Made by a program: the position numbers and the translations under genes. This document shows, piece by piece, positions 50,901 to 59,532 of a DNA stretch of 64,000 nt (positions within the stretch are counted from its first letter, which is position 1; each line of letters opens with the position of its first letter). A model generated the notes under the pieces. The model worked only from the letters and a program-made list of their open reading frames with translations, searched no databases and was not told the origin of the DNA. The DNA lies in contig NZ_FXUY01000001.1 of assembly GCF_900182985.1 (NCBI RefSeq), positions 310,001 to 374,000 on the forward strand, written 5' to 3'. Source of the stretch: Pseudomonas helmanticensis (lineage in GTDB: Bacteria > Pseudomonadota > Gammaproteobacteria > Pseudomonadales > Pseudomonadaceae).

Positions 50901-53812
50901 CCGTGCAGGAACGCATTCACGCGATCCGCGAGTTCAACCAATGCGCCGGCACCGATCCGCGTGACGGCACCCAGACCTGCCCGAAAGCCAAGAACCATCC
51001 GTTCTTCGGCCAGTACGGCCGCGCCGACTGGGTCGGTGCGCGCACGGCGATGCAGCGCTGGTTCGTCGATCCGGTGGTCAACGCCAAAGGCGTCGATCGT
51101 GGCCTCGGCACCATCTTCACCCACGACCACTTAGGCCCATCGACGCACCAGCAGATCGGTCTGTATGCCACCGTGTTGGCCGAGCCGGCCGGTTCCACCT
51201 GGTTCCACGCCGAAACCGGCGAGCCGTTGTACAGCGGCGCGCGGCAGGATGGCGGCCCGACCTCGTGGCAAGCGGTGATCAATACCGGCGACCTCGATGG
51301 CGACGGCAAGAACGACAGCTTCCGCGAGTTCTTCCTCGAATACAGTGACTTCCAGCACGCCTATGAAGCCGGCGTCTATGTCGGCGCAGGTCCCAACGGT
51401 GTGCCAAATACACAAGCGTTCCCGGCCACCGCCGACAGCTTCCGCTATGCGATCAATCCGCCAGTGCGCAACAACGCCAGCAATCTGCTTGAAGGCGTGC
51501 TGGAAGTGCAGGGCGGTCAGGTGCCGGGCTGCCCGAGCCGGCCTTGTCCGCAGGCGATTTCGGTGGATGATCCGGGCATGTTCGTCGTCAACTATCGCAA
51601 CGAGCCGCTGGCCCTGCGCGTGTACGACCCGAACAAGGTCGGCCCGGACGGCAAGCGCGGGATGCAGGCCGACGGCCTCGGCGGCGATCTCTCGTTCGCC
51701 ATGCAAAGCCGCACCGACCGGGCGATCCCGGCGATGAACCTGGCGCCGAATCTGCTCACCGCGGCCACCGGCCCAACCGGCGGCACCACGCTGTTCCCGC
51801 CGCACATCAACAAGGGCGGCGCTGAACCTGGCGATCCGTTCACGCCGATGCTGCGTACCTACACCGGCGACAACGTGCGGTTGCGGGTGCACGCCGGCGG
51901 CCATGAAGAGGAGCACAACGTCACCCTGCACGGTGTGAAATGGCTGCAGAGCGGTTCCGGTTTCGGCAACAGCTCCAACTCTGGCTGGCGTGCTTCGCAG
52001 ATGATCGGCATTTCCGAGCAGATGGGCTTTATTGCGCCGGTGTCGATGCTCTCCAGTTCGGCGGCGACCACGGGTGATTATCTGTACTCGATGGACGCTT
52101 CGATTGAAGGTTACTGGAGCGGTATCTGGGGCGTGATGCGCAACTACACCGCCAAACGCAATGACCTGTTCGCCATCCCCAACAACCCGAATCCGGCGGG
52201 CATGCGCAACACTGTGGCGTTCGAGGGCAGTTGCCCACGGATCAGCGCCAACCCCAATGGCATCGGCACCCGGCCGACGGTGCAGCGCAACTATGAAGTG
52301 GTTGCGGCGCTGGCCAACGACATTCTCGGCAATGCGCTGGGCCTGACCATCGGCGACCCCGAAGGGCTCGGTCAGCATGTCGGCGGGCCGTTGAATCCGG
52401 CGGGCGGCACCCTGGTGCTGAACTCGCGCACGGTGAGCATTCCACAAGTCACCGTGACCGATCCGGAGGATGGCGAAACCATCACCATCGGTGGGCAGAG
52501 CGGGCCGCTGCATGATCCGACCGCGATCCTCTATGTGCGTAAATCCGATCTGGATCCGCTCAGCGGCAAGCTCAAACCCGGCATCCCGGTCGAACCGTTG
52601 GTGCTGCGCGCCGCAGCGGGGGATTGCCTCAACATCACCCTGGAAAACCGTCTGCCGAGCGTGATGCCGGACCTGACCCAGACCGCTGTGATGCAAGGCA
52701 TGGTCAAGCGTGATCGCAACAGCGGGCTGGGCTCGACCACCTTCAGCAACAACCTGATGCGGCCGTCCAGCCACGTCGGCCTGCACGCACAACTGCTGGC
52801 GTATGACATCACCAAATCCGACGGCGCCAACGTCGGCGCCAACCCGATCCAGACCGTGCCACCGCGCGTCGGCAACAGCGGCGCGTACCCGACCCGTACC
52901 TATCAATACTACGCCGGGCACCTGGAACGCGAAGGCAAACCGGTGACTCAACTGGGCCGCAGCGTCGACAACATCAACGCCACGGCGGTCGAGTTCGGCG
53001 GTTTGAACATCACTCCGGCGGACGTGATCAAGCAGCCGCAAAAAGGTCTTGGCGGGGCGATGAGCATTCTGCCGATCGGCGCGACCTGGGTCGACGATGC
53101 GCGCAAGGTCAACGCCACGGTCACCGCGCCGGGGCAGACCAGCTATCGCGACTTCGCGATGGTCTGGCACAAGGCGCTGAACACCCGTTGGGCCAATGGC
53201 CGGCCGGTGGAAGGAATTGCCGCTGAAGGCTTCGGCGTGCCGACCGATCCGCAGGACAACTCGAGCATGGCGATCAACTACAAGACCGAGCCGCTGTGGT
53301 ACCGCTTCGGCCTTGCCCCGGATGCACCGTTCGGGCATGCCGATGGCGCGGGTTATGGCGACATGACCAATGCGCACATGGCTTACAGCAATGCGCTGGT
53401 GGGTGGCGACCCGCAGACGCCGGTGCTTTACGCCAAACCGGGGCAGCCGTTGCGTACGCACATTCTGATGCCGAGCGGTGGCAGTCGCGGCACCACGTTC
53501 CAGCTCGACGGGCATGTCTGGTCGGTGAACCCGTTCCAGGCCGAGAAGAGCGATGTCGGTGGTTATCCGATGGGCTCGCCGGGCGTCGGCTCGGTGCGCT
53601 TCGGCTACAACCCGATGTCGATGTACATCGGCGCCCACGAAAGCGTCCTGCCGGCCGCGCACTTCAGCTTCATGATCCCAAGCGCCGGCGGCAGCAATGC
53701 GATCCCGGGGGATTACCTGTTCCGCGACTACGCCGCCTACGGCAACACCTCCGGGTTATGGGGTTTGCTGCGCGTGACCAACGAACCGGAACCGGCACCG
53801 CAGGGGCAATAG
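47978..53812 (+). CDS. Giant exported multicopper oxidase, Mn-oxidase type (MnxG/McoA/MofA-like)
   Basis: The 1944-residue protein starts at ATG 47978 (GAGG upstream) with a signal peptide (WLVILASMLSVELASAA, cut near residue 28). Copper-site motifs lie in several cupredoxin domains: HEQHIFHLHGHQW (about residue 475) and AIYHCHFYPHFAQGMW (about 530), HIHLPKW (about 946), FTHDHLGPSTHQQ (about 1046), HEEEHNVTLHGVKW (about 1308), and GDYLFRDY...SGLWG near the end (about 1910). Two Asp/Glu/His-rich loops are at about 127 and 633. Proteins of this size with repeated HXH motifs oxidise Mn(II) in Pseudomonas and Leptothrix. It heads an operon with copper chaperones and a cytochrome. Confidence 0.85.
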   Translation: MVGIHHAPSLLNWLVILASMLSVELASAAVRCERNLVANVVAFDQPLMFNRLGAQNINGMMFALRRDVVDDRNMSLAYGGSAVPGKVSLRPDKRPRPLVLRVAAGDCLTINLQNLLDYQANPNKHFENEGEEEEGVENANAGEDFKVDEQVADRHVGFQVNGLQAVNSIDDISSFTGRNANTLVPPGASRSYTLYAEREGAFAVSSRGATFGGEGAAGNVANGLFGQVVVLPKGGRSYRNTLTEEEMRLATTGRAPTGQPIVDYQARYPQREPWLREGKAGTPIIGMVDGNEIISSESDAIVMGSNADGSFPPSTYPLESIGKRNPAIPNRLEAFRDFASQFQDETAATQAFPAYWADPVMAHVLEPTRDSFMINYGSGGMGAEVVANRLGVGPMHDCLSCAYEEFFLSSHTVGDVAMLVDVPANAGLENIAPGQIPRADQIGVKATMALYPSEPSNVNHSYIGDFVKFRNTHNGHEQHIFHLHGHQWLFNPNDDNSDYVDAQGIGPGAGYTYEIANGGSGNRNRVAGDAIYHCHFYPHFAQGMWAMWRVHDVFEEGTRLDVSQQGADGYHSEPFALRSGKPAAGARALPDGEIVAGTPIPAIVPLPGKAMTPMPGKVVVVPKIGETLIAGNDDDEEEEGDDDGDHHGGNAGGQAIGSLALVDRSEANRNADGSLKNPGYPFWIGGMESSVGQRPPTPPLDMLDAATAQSLKASGKALWANLDPAQSGGWNGGLQRHALDGVAAGGEAHTVTTSLDFSKEVTRAKPIYLPEEGTEVEQAAMAFHAKKDHPSYALLPGNQVVAKAFRTNGALPMAGAPYYEPCMDDRQKRLTSSAGSGEFNSGERIDGLSFVGASSFTADRPRIYKAANIQFDAVYNKVGYHFPQARILALWEDAWPVISKQRPPEPLVMRMNTFDCVQYQQTNLVPATYEMDDYQVRTPTDVIGQHIHLPKWDLTSADGSSNGWNYEDGVLSPGAVQERIHAIREFNQCAGTDPRDGTQTCPKAKNHPFFGQYGRADWVGARTAMQRWFVDPVVNAKGVDRGLGTIFTHDHLGPSTHQQIGLYATVLAEPAGSTWFHAETGEPLYSGARQDGGPTSWQAVINTGDLDGDGKNDSFREFFLEYSDFQHAYEAGVYVGAGPNGVPNTQAFPATADSFRYAINPPVRNNASNLLEGVLEVQGGQVPGCPSRPCPQAISVDDPGMFVVNYRNEPLALRVYDPNKVGPDGKRGMQADGLGGDLSFAMQSRTDRAIPAMNLAPNLLTAATGPTGGTTLFPPHINKGGAEPGDPFTPMLRTYTGDNVRLRVHAGGHEEEHNVTLHGVKWLQSGSGFGNSSNSGWRASQMIGISEQMGFIAPVSMLSSSAATTGDYLYSMDASIEGYWSGIWGVMRNYTAKRNDLFAIPNNPNPAGMRNTVAFEGSCPRISANPNGIGTRPTVQRNYEVVAALANDILGNALGLTIGDPEGLGQHVGGPLNPAGGTLVLNSRTVSIPQVTVTDPEDGETITIGGQSGPLHDPTAILYVRKSDLDPLSGKLKPGIPVEPLVLRAAAGDCLNITLENRLPSVMPDLTQTAVMQGMVKRDRNSGLGSTTFSNNLMRPSSHVGLHAQLLAYDITKSDGANVGANPIQTVPPRVGNSGAYPTRTYQYYAGHLEREGKPVTQLGRSVDNINATAVEFGGLNITPADVIKQPQKGLGGAMSILPIGATWVDDARKVNATVTAPGQTSYRDFAMVWHKALNTRWANGRPVEGIAAEGFGVPTDPQDNSSMAINYKTEPLWYRFGLAPDAPFGHADGAGYGDMTNAHMAYSNALVGGDPQTPVLYAKPGQPLRTHILMPSGGSRGTTFQLDGHVWSVNPFQAEKSDVGGYPMGSPGVGSVRFGYNPMSMYIGAHESVLPAAHFSFMIPSAGGSNAIPGDYLFRDYAAYGNTSGLWGLLRVTNEPEPAPQGQ

Positions 53813-53866
53813 GCCCAACGGTAATGCCCCGGCGGATGGAGGTGGCGGGATGAATGCAAATCCCGT

Positions 53867-53951
53867 GTAGGAGTGAGCCTGCTCGCGATTGGGACAACTC
53901 GGTTTCGGACGGTGCGGCGGATGACGCCATCGCGAGCAGGCTCACTCCTAC
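53867..53951. repeat. REP-type inverted repeat within the oxidase operon
   Basis: GTAGGAGTGAGCCTGCTCGC and its exact inverse lie in the 172-bp gap between the oxidase and beta-propeller genes, the only sizeable gap in this operon. The structure may reduce downstream expression or stabilise the oxidase mRNA. Confidence 0.85.
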
Positions 53952-53984
53952 AGGGAATGGGTTTGCAAATCAGGGGAGGGTGGT

Positions 53985-55907
53985 ATGAACAGGATCATCA
54001 ACATCATTGGTATTTGCTCACTGGCCATGGCCGGGGCGGTGCTGACGCTGAGTGAGATTGCGCTGGCACAGACCGGCAGCGGGCAGACGCTAAGCCGTGA
54101 TGGCGTTTCGGTGGATTTCAAGCTTCAGCCACTGGCCGCCGACGGCAAACTGCGCGAAGGCGAATTCGCCGATGTGCAGTTTCGCATCAGCGACAGCGCT
54201 TCCGGCCAGCCTCTATCTGGTGTGGCGCCGGGCGCCTGGGTCGATCCGCAAACCCTCGCCGCCGATCAGGCGCAAGGCCGCGACAAAAACTGCAAATCCC
54301 GCGTCGGCGTGTTCCTCAAATCCAACATCGGCGCGCGGCCATTGCTCGACCTCAACAGCTATTTCCTGCTGGTAATGAACCGCGACGCCAGTATTGCAGT
54401 GGTCGATCCATCCGTGTCGGTTGGCGGCATCACCAGCACCCTCGCGCGCATCGAACTCAAGCAACCACCGATGGATTGGGTCACTCCCAAAGACAATAAA
54501 CGCGTCTTCGTTTCCATGCCGACAGCGGGCGAAGTCGCCGTCATTGACAGCGAACAATTCAAAGTCCTCGATTCGATCAGCGCCGGCAGCCAACCGTTTC
54601 GCGTCGCCCTGCAACCCGACGAACGCCTGCTCTGGGTCGGCAACAATGCGAGCAAAGCTGAAGACTCCGGCGTCACGGTGATCGACAGCCAAAGCCTCAA
54701 ACCCCTCAAACATCTGCAGACCGGACGCGGTCACCACGAAATCACCTTCAGCAAGGACAGCCGCTTCGCCTTCGTCAGCAATCGCGACGACGGTACCGTC
54801 AGCGTGGTCGACATCGCCAGCCTGAATATCATTCAGCAGATCAAAACCGGCGCGCATCCGCTGTCAGTCGCCTATTCGCCGCTGTCCGGCGCGGTCTACG
54901 TGGCCGATGGCAAGGACGGCACCGTCACCGTGATCGACGCCAGCACCCACGCCATCCGCCGGGTGATCAAGCTGCAACAAGGCCTCGGCCCGATGGGCTT
55001 CAGCGCCGACGGCCGTTTCGGCATGGTACTCAACACCGTGGAAAACCGCGCGAGCGTCATCGATGCCGCGACCAACAGCGCGATCCATGATCTGGACGTC
55101 AGCGCCGAACCCTACCAGGTGGTGTTCACCCAGGCCTACGCCTACATCCGCGGACTCGCTTCGCCGAAAGTCACCATGATCAACCTGTCCTCGCTGGGCG
55201 AAGGCCGCCAGCCGATCAGCCAAAGTTTCGAAGCCGGCCCGCAAGCACCGCGCCTGGCCGGGGATCTGCCGCTGGCCTCAAGCCTCGCGGTTTCACGCGA
55301 CGACAACGCGGTCTTCGTGGTCAACCCGGTCGACAACACCACCTACTTCTACGCCGAAGGCATGAACGCGCCGATGTCCGGTTACCCCAACCGTGGCCAG
55401 ATCGCCCGCGCCGCCATGGTCATCGACCGCAGCCTGCGCGAAGTCTCGCCGGGCCTCTACAGCGCCAGAGTGAAACTACCGGCGGCGGGGCGTTTCGACG
55501 TGGCGTTCCTGCTCAATCAACCGAACATCATTCACTGCTTCACCGCGCAGATCGATAGCGACGGCAAACCGCAAAAACACCTCGGCCAGCCGAAAGTCGA
55601 GTTCCTCCTCGACAAGACTGCCGTGGCGCTCAACGACCCCTACGTCGTGCGTTTTCGCATCGTCCAGGGCAAAGACAAAACCCAGCGTAGCGGCGTCAAA
55701 GACGTCCAACTGCGCTACTACCTCGCGCCCACCTCGCATCCGCGTGAAGTGGCGGCGCTGGAAGTCGCCGACGGGGTTTACGAAGCACCCATCACCCTCG
55801 ACCGCAGCGGCGCCTGGTACCTGCACGTGCGCGCGGCATCGCTGGGCGCCGCTTTCGATGACAAGACCTTTGCCAGTGTCCGGGTAACCCCCGAGCCGAT
55901 CCGTTGA
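53985..55907 (+). CDS. Exported YVTN-type beta-propeller protein
   Basis: The 640-residue protein has a signal peptide (IINIIGICSLAMAGAVLTLS..., cut near ALA, residue 28). Residues 120-440 hold repeated YVTN/NHL-like blades (RVFVSMPTAGEVAVIDSEQF, FAFVSNRDDGTVSVVDIASL, AVYVADGKDGTVTVIDASTH). The N- and C-terminal parts are beta-rich modules. GGGGAGGG precedes ATG. Such propellers often act as periplasmic scaffolds or bind metal or cofactors; here it probably assists the oxidase. The last 4 bases overlap an in-frame TTG of the next gene. Confidence 0.83.
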   Translation: MNRIINIIGICSLAMAGAVLTLSEIALAQTGSGQTLSRDGVSVDFKLQPLAADGKLREGEFADVQFRISDSASGQPLSGVAPGAWVDPQTLAADQAQGRDKNCKSRVGVFLKSNIGARPLLDLNSYFLLVMNRDASIAVVDPSVSVGGITSTLARIELKQPPMDWVTPKDNKRVFVSMPTAGEVAVIDSEQFKVLDSISAGSQPFRVALQPDERLLWVGNNASKAEDSGVTVIDSQSLKPLKHLQTGRGHHEITFSKDSRFAFVSNRDDGTVSVVDIASLNIIQQIKTGAHPLSVAYSPLSGAVYVADGKDGTVTVIDASTHAIRRVIKLQQGLGPMGFSADGRFGMVLNTVENRASVIDAATNSAIHDLDVSAEPYQVVFTQAYAYIRGLASPKVTMINLSSLGEGRQPISQSFEAGPQAPRLAGDLPLASSLAVSRDDNAVFVVNPVDNTTYFYAEGMNAPMSGYPNRGQIARAAMVIDRSLREVSPGLYSARVKLPAAGRFDVAFLLNQPNIIHCFTAQIDSDGKPQKHLGQPKVEFLLDKTAVALNDPYVVRFRIVQGKDKTQRSGVKDVQLRYYLAPTSHPREVAALEVADGVYEAPITLDRSGAWYLHVRAASLGAAFDDKTFASVRVTPEPIR

Positions 55908-55921
55908 AGAGGAATGTCGAC

Positions 55922-56572
55922 ATGAACCGATTTGCATCCAGTGGCCTGCTGACCCTATGCCTGTTGAGCCTCGGCCTCCAACAAACCCAGGCCCATTCGG
56001 CAGACGAACACGCCGGGCACAAGGCGCCGGCGAGCAACACCCAAGAACACACCCAGGTGAAGTTCGCCAACGTGCCGCTGCTCGACCAGACCGGCAAAAC
56101 CGTGCGCCTCGAACAAGACTTGGTGCAGGGCAAAATCGTCGTCATGAGTTTTATCTACACCAGTTGCACCACGGTGTGCCCGGTGGTCTCGTCGATCATG
56201 GGCAAAGTGCAGAAACAACTCGGCGCACGAGTCGGCAGCGAAGTGCAACTGGTGTCGATCAGCATCGACCCGCAACGCGACGACCCGAAACGCCTGCAGG
56301 ATTACGCGCGCACTTTCCAGCGCGGGCCGGGTTGGAGCTGGCTGACCGGTTCGCCGCAATCGATCAACGAAACCCTCAAAGGCCTCGGCAGTTTCAGCGG
56401 TGACTTCAAGAATCATCAGCCGTTGATCCTCGTCGGCGACGGCAACAACCGCCACTGGATGCGCTACTACGGCTTCACCGATCCGGCGCTGCTGGCCAAG
56501 GAAGTCGAGAAACTCAGCGGCCTGCGCACCCACGCCAAACACACCGCCATCGCCATGGAGCAACAGCCATGA
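55922..56572 (+). CDS. SCO1/SenC-family copper chaperone (first copy)
   Basis: The 216-residue protein starts at ATG 55922 behind GAGG. After a signal peptide (about residues 1-24) comes a His-rich segment (AHSADEHAGHK). The thioredoxin-like domain has the copper-binding CxxxC in TSCTTVCP (Cys82, Cys86) and a His near 169 (KNHQPLILVGDG). SCO proteins deliver copper to oxidase centres in the periplasm. The immediate neighbour is a second SCO gene overlapping by ATGA, so both are made together with the multicopper oxidase. Confidence 0.9.
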   Translation: MNRFASSGLLTLCLLSLGLQQTQAHSADEHAGHKAPASNTQEHTQVKFANVPLLDQTGKTVRLEQDLVQGKIVVMSFIYTSCTTVCPVVSSIMGKVQKQLGARVGSEVQLVSISIDPQRDDPKRLQDYARTFQRGPGWSWLTGSPQSINETLKGLGSFSGDFKNHQPLILVGDGNNRHWMRYYGFTDPALLAKEVEKLSGLRTHAKHTAIAMEQQP

Positions 56573-57189
56573 GACTGCTCGACTGGATCTCCCTGAGCGT
56601 GTGTTTCTGGATCTTCAGCACCGTCGCGTTCGCCCACGAAGGCCATGCCCCTGAGGCACCTGCGACGGTTGCCGCCGCGCCGGCCCAAGGTACCCACGAC
56701 GCAAAAACCTGGTTCACCGACACGCCGTTGCAGGATCAGAACGGCGAGACGCTGCGCTTCTACAGCGATGCGCTGCAAAACCGCATCGTCCTGCTCAACG
56801 TGATTTTCACCCGTTGCAACGATGCCTGCCCACTGATCACGCAAAAGCTCAAAGAGGTGCGCGAGCTGTTGGGCGACAAGGCGCAGGACATCACCTTCAT
56901 TTCCCTTACCAGTGACCCGCTGCGCGATACGCCGGCGGTGCTCAAGGCTTACACCTTGAAGCAGGGTTCCGATGACCCTCATTGGCTTTTTCTTACCGGC
57001 GACAAGGCGCAGATGGACCTGGTACTGAGTCGCATCGGCCAGATCGTGCCGACCCCCGAGCAACACTCGACGCAGTTGATCGTCGGCGACGTCGCCAACA
57101 AACGCTGGAGCAAAATCCGCCCCGATGCCCCGGCCGCCGCCATTGCCCAGCGCTTGCAGTTGCTGACAATGCCCGTGGCTGGCCGCTGA
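56569..57189 (+). CDS. SCO1/SenC-family copper chaperone (second copy)
   Basis: The 206-residue protein has an N-terminal export helix (SLSVCFWIFSTVAFA), a His-rich tip (HEGHAPEA) and a thioredoxin-like domain with TRCNDACP (Cys83, Cys87) and the later His in TPEQHSTQLIVGD (about residue 166). It is only moderately similar to the first copy, so the pair may divide copper delivery and thiol reduction. Its ATG overlaps the stop of the first copy, giving tight coupling. The next gene begins 10 bp later. Confidence 0.9.
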   Translation: MRLLDWISLSVCFWIFSTVAFAHEGHAPEAPATVAAAPAQGTHDAKTWFTDTPLQDQNGETLRFYSDALQNRIVLLNVIFTRCNDACPLITQKLKEVRELLGDKAQDITFISLTSDPLRDTPAVLKAYTLKQGSDDPHWLFLTGDKAQMDLVLSRIGQIVPTPEQHSTQLIVGDVANKRWSKIRPDAPAAAIAQRLQLLTMPVAGR

Positions 57190-57198
57190 GCCCGTGCC

Positions 57199-58752
57199 AT
57201 GAACCGCTGCCGCGTTTTACTCGCCCTGATCCTGCTCGCTGGCCTCAGCCTTGGCGCGGGTGCTGCGCCGCTGACCCCGGAAGAGGCGGCGGGCAAGCGC
57301 CTGTACCGTCAGGGCTTGTCGGCCAGTGGCGAGGCGATCATGGCGCGGGTCGGTGCGGCAGATGTGTTGCTGCCGGCGACCAGCCTGCCGTGCGCCAATT
57401 GCCACGGCGCCGATGGCCTCGGGCGACCCGAAGGCGGGGTGCGTCCGCCGCCGTTGAACTGGGCGCGGCTGACCAGCACCTACGGCCAGCAACAGGTCAA
57501 CGGCCGCAGTTATCCGGCGTACACCGAGAGCAGTCTGGCGACCGTCATCGAGCAAGGACGCGACCCCGGCCACAATCGCCTCGACCCAAGCATGCCGCGC
57601 TTTCTGCTGTCGATGAAGGATCAGCGCAACCTCACCGCGTACCTCAAACGCCTGGCCGATGAACGCGACCCGGGCCTTGAGGCGCAAACCTTGCACCTCG
57701 GCACCTTGCTGCCCAGTCAAGGCCCGTTGGCGGAGGAGGGCATGACCATCGCGGCAGTTCTTAACGGCAGCGTCGCGCGGATCAATCAGGCCGGTGGTAT
57801 TCATGGGCGGCAACTGCGCTTGACCGTGATCGATCCCGGCCCGGATCGCGCCAGCGCCGAGCAAGCCCTGCAGCAGTTGATTGAGCAAGAACAAGTGTTC
57901 GCCCTGATCGCGCCGCTGGCGCCGGCCCTCGACAGTGAATTGGCAAGCCGTCTGGAACAGTCCGGCGTGCCGCTGATTGGCGCTTTGTCGTTGCTCGGCT
58001 CGATGCAGGCCAGCCCGCAGATTTTCGAACCGTTGCCGGGCTTGCGCGAGCAGTTGATCGCGCTGGCCGATTACGCCACAGCAAGCCTGCGCGTGCTGCA
58101 GGGGCCGACATTGATCGCGTATCCCGATGACCCGGCACAAACGCTGGCCGCGCAAAACCTCGGCCAGTACTTGCAGGATCACGGCTGGCAGAAAGTTCAT
58201 CTGCAAGCCTACGACCCGGCGGCGGAGGCACTGCCGTTGGGCTCGCGCTCGGTGTTTTATCTGGGCAATGGCGGTGGTTTTGGTCGATTGGCGACACGCC
58301 TGCAAAGCGCCGGGCAAGTGCCGTATCTGTTCGCCGCTTCGAGCCAGGTTGCTGGTGAGTTGCTGCAAGTGCCGGAGGGATTCTCGCGGCGGGTGTTTCT
58401 CGCCTATCCGTTTGTGCCCAGCGACTGGACCCAGGCCGGGCGCATGGCCCTGACGTTGCTGCGTGAACACCAAGGTCTCGGCGCCCAGCACGCGGTGCTG
58501 CAAGTCGGCGCCTATGCCTCGATGTTGTTGCTCAGCGAAGGCATGAAGCAGGCCGGCCGCGACGCCAGCCGCGAAAAACTGGTGGCGGCGCTGGAAGGCC
58601 TGCACGACTTCGACACCGGCCTGACCCCGCGCCTGAGTTTCGGCCCCGGCCGACGCCTGGGCTTGAGCGGCGCCCATGTGGTCACCATGGATTTGCCCGA
58701 TCAGCGTTTCTATCTGGTCGCGCCCTATAAACCGATTGTTGCCAGCCCCTGA
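57199..58752 (+). CDS. Cytochrome c domain fused to a periplasmic ligand-binding domain
   Basis: The 517-residue protein has a signal peptide (residues 1-22), then a class I cytochrome c domain: haem motif CANCH at residues 65-69 and a likely axial Met in DPSMPRFLL (about 131). From about residue 165 to the end is a branched-chain-amino-acid-type periplasmic binding fold (LGTLLPSQGPLAEEGMTIAA, VARINQAGGIHGRQL, FYLGNGGGFGRLATRL). The fusion suggests electron transfer joined to ligand sensing or docking. In the Leptothrix mof operon a haem protein also accompanies the oxidase. Confidence 0.83.
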   Translation: MNRCRVLLALILLAGLSLGAGAAPLTPEEAAGKRLYRQGLSASGEAIMARVGAADVLLPATSLPCANCHGADGLGRPEGGVRPPPLNWARLTSTYGQQQVNGRSYPAYTESSLATVIEQGRDPGHNRLDPSMPRFLLSMKDQRNLTAYLKRLADERDPGLEAQTLHLGTLLPSQGPLAEEGMTIAAVLNGSVARINQAGGIHGRQLRLTVIDPGPDRASAEQALQQLIEQEQVFALIAPLAPALDSELASRLEQSGVPLIGALSLLGSMQASPQIFEPLPGLREQLIALADYATASLRVLQGPTLIAYPDDPAQTLAAQNLGQYLQDHGWQKVHLQAYDPAAEALPLGSRSVFYLGNGGGFGRLATRLQSAGQVPYLFAASSQVAGELLQVPEGFSRRVFLAYPFVPSDWTQAGRMALTLLREHQGLGAQHAVLQVGAYASMLLLSEGMKQAGRDASREKLVAALEGLHDFDTGLTPRLSFGPGRRLGLSGAHVVTMDLPDQRFYLVAPYKPIVASP

Positions 58753-58767
58753 ACGGAGGGCCCGATC

Positions 58768-59529
58768 ATGAAGCTCACAAGTCTGATAGTGCTGCTGACC
58801 TGCTGGTTTCCGCCGGTCTGGGCCAATAACGAGCCGGCGGTGGCGCGGGTCAATGGCGAGGAAATCTCTGGCTATCGTTTCGAGCGCTTTTTCGCCGAAT
58901 ACCTCGAAGATCAGGGCCGCGCGGTGACGAGCATTCGCAGTCCCAAGGCCTACAAGGAACTGCGTCAGGCGGCGTTGCAAATGCTGATCGACAAAGAATT
59001 GCTGTGGCAGGAATCGCAGAAGCGTGGCCGGCACATCGACGAGCAAGCGCTGCGTCAGCAAATCGAGCAAACCCGCATGGCCATCGGCGGCGCGGATAAA
59101 TTCGTCCGTCGCCTGCAGGATGCCGGTTTCGATGAGGCGTCCTTCACCGAGTACACCCGCCGCGAGCTGGCGGCGCAGCAGATGTTCGCCGAGCTGATCC
59201 GCGCTAATACCTTGCAACCCCGCCACCTGTTGATCCGCGTGCCCGCGCAAGCCGATGCAGCCACAGTGGCCGCAGCGCGTCTACGCTTGATGCAGATGCG
59301 CGCCTCGATCATCAACGGGGCGACGTTTGCCAGCCAACCGCTGCGTTCACCGTTCGGCTGGCATGTGATTTATTTGCAGAACCACTTGGAGGCCGCCGAT
59401 GTCCCAGCTGTGCAGGGGCTGGATACAGTCAGGGCACAGCTTGCCCGACAGCAACAGACCCAGGCTCGTCGTCAGGTGCTCGCGCAATTACGGGTGCAGA
59501 ATAGGATCGAACGAATTGACGACGACTGA
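58768..59529 (+). CDS. PpiC/SurA-type periplasmic peptidyl-prolyl isomerase with shortened domain
   Basis: The 253-residue protein has a signal peptide (residues about 1-19) and a SurA-like helical N-terminal part (VARVNGEEISGYRFERFF, LIDKELLWQESQKRG). The parvulin domain starts at RHLLIRVPAQAD (about 151) and ends at LRSPFGWHVIYLQNHLEA (about 193-210). The middle of the domain (the segment with the GGDLG motif) is missing: GATFA is joined directly to SQPLRSPFG. It is therefore probably a foldase-like chaperone without full isomerase activity. It ends the oxidase operon; a PPIase is also next to the Leptothrix mofA oxidase. Confidence 0.83.
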   Translation: MKLTSLIVLLTCWFPPVWANNEPAVARVNGEEISGYRFERFFAEYLEDQGRAVTSIRSPKAYKELRQAALQMLIDKELLWQESQKRGRHIDEQALRQQIEQTRMAIGGADKFVRRLQDAGFDEASFTEYTRRELAAQQMFAELIRANTLQPRHLLIRVPAQADAATVAAARLRLMQMRASIINGATFASQPLRSPFGWHVIYLQNHLEAADVPAVQGLDTVRAQLARQQQTQARRQVLAQLRVQNRIERIDDD

Positions 59530-59532
59530 AGG

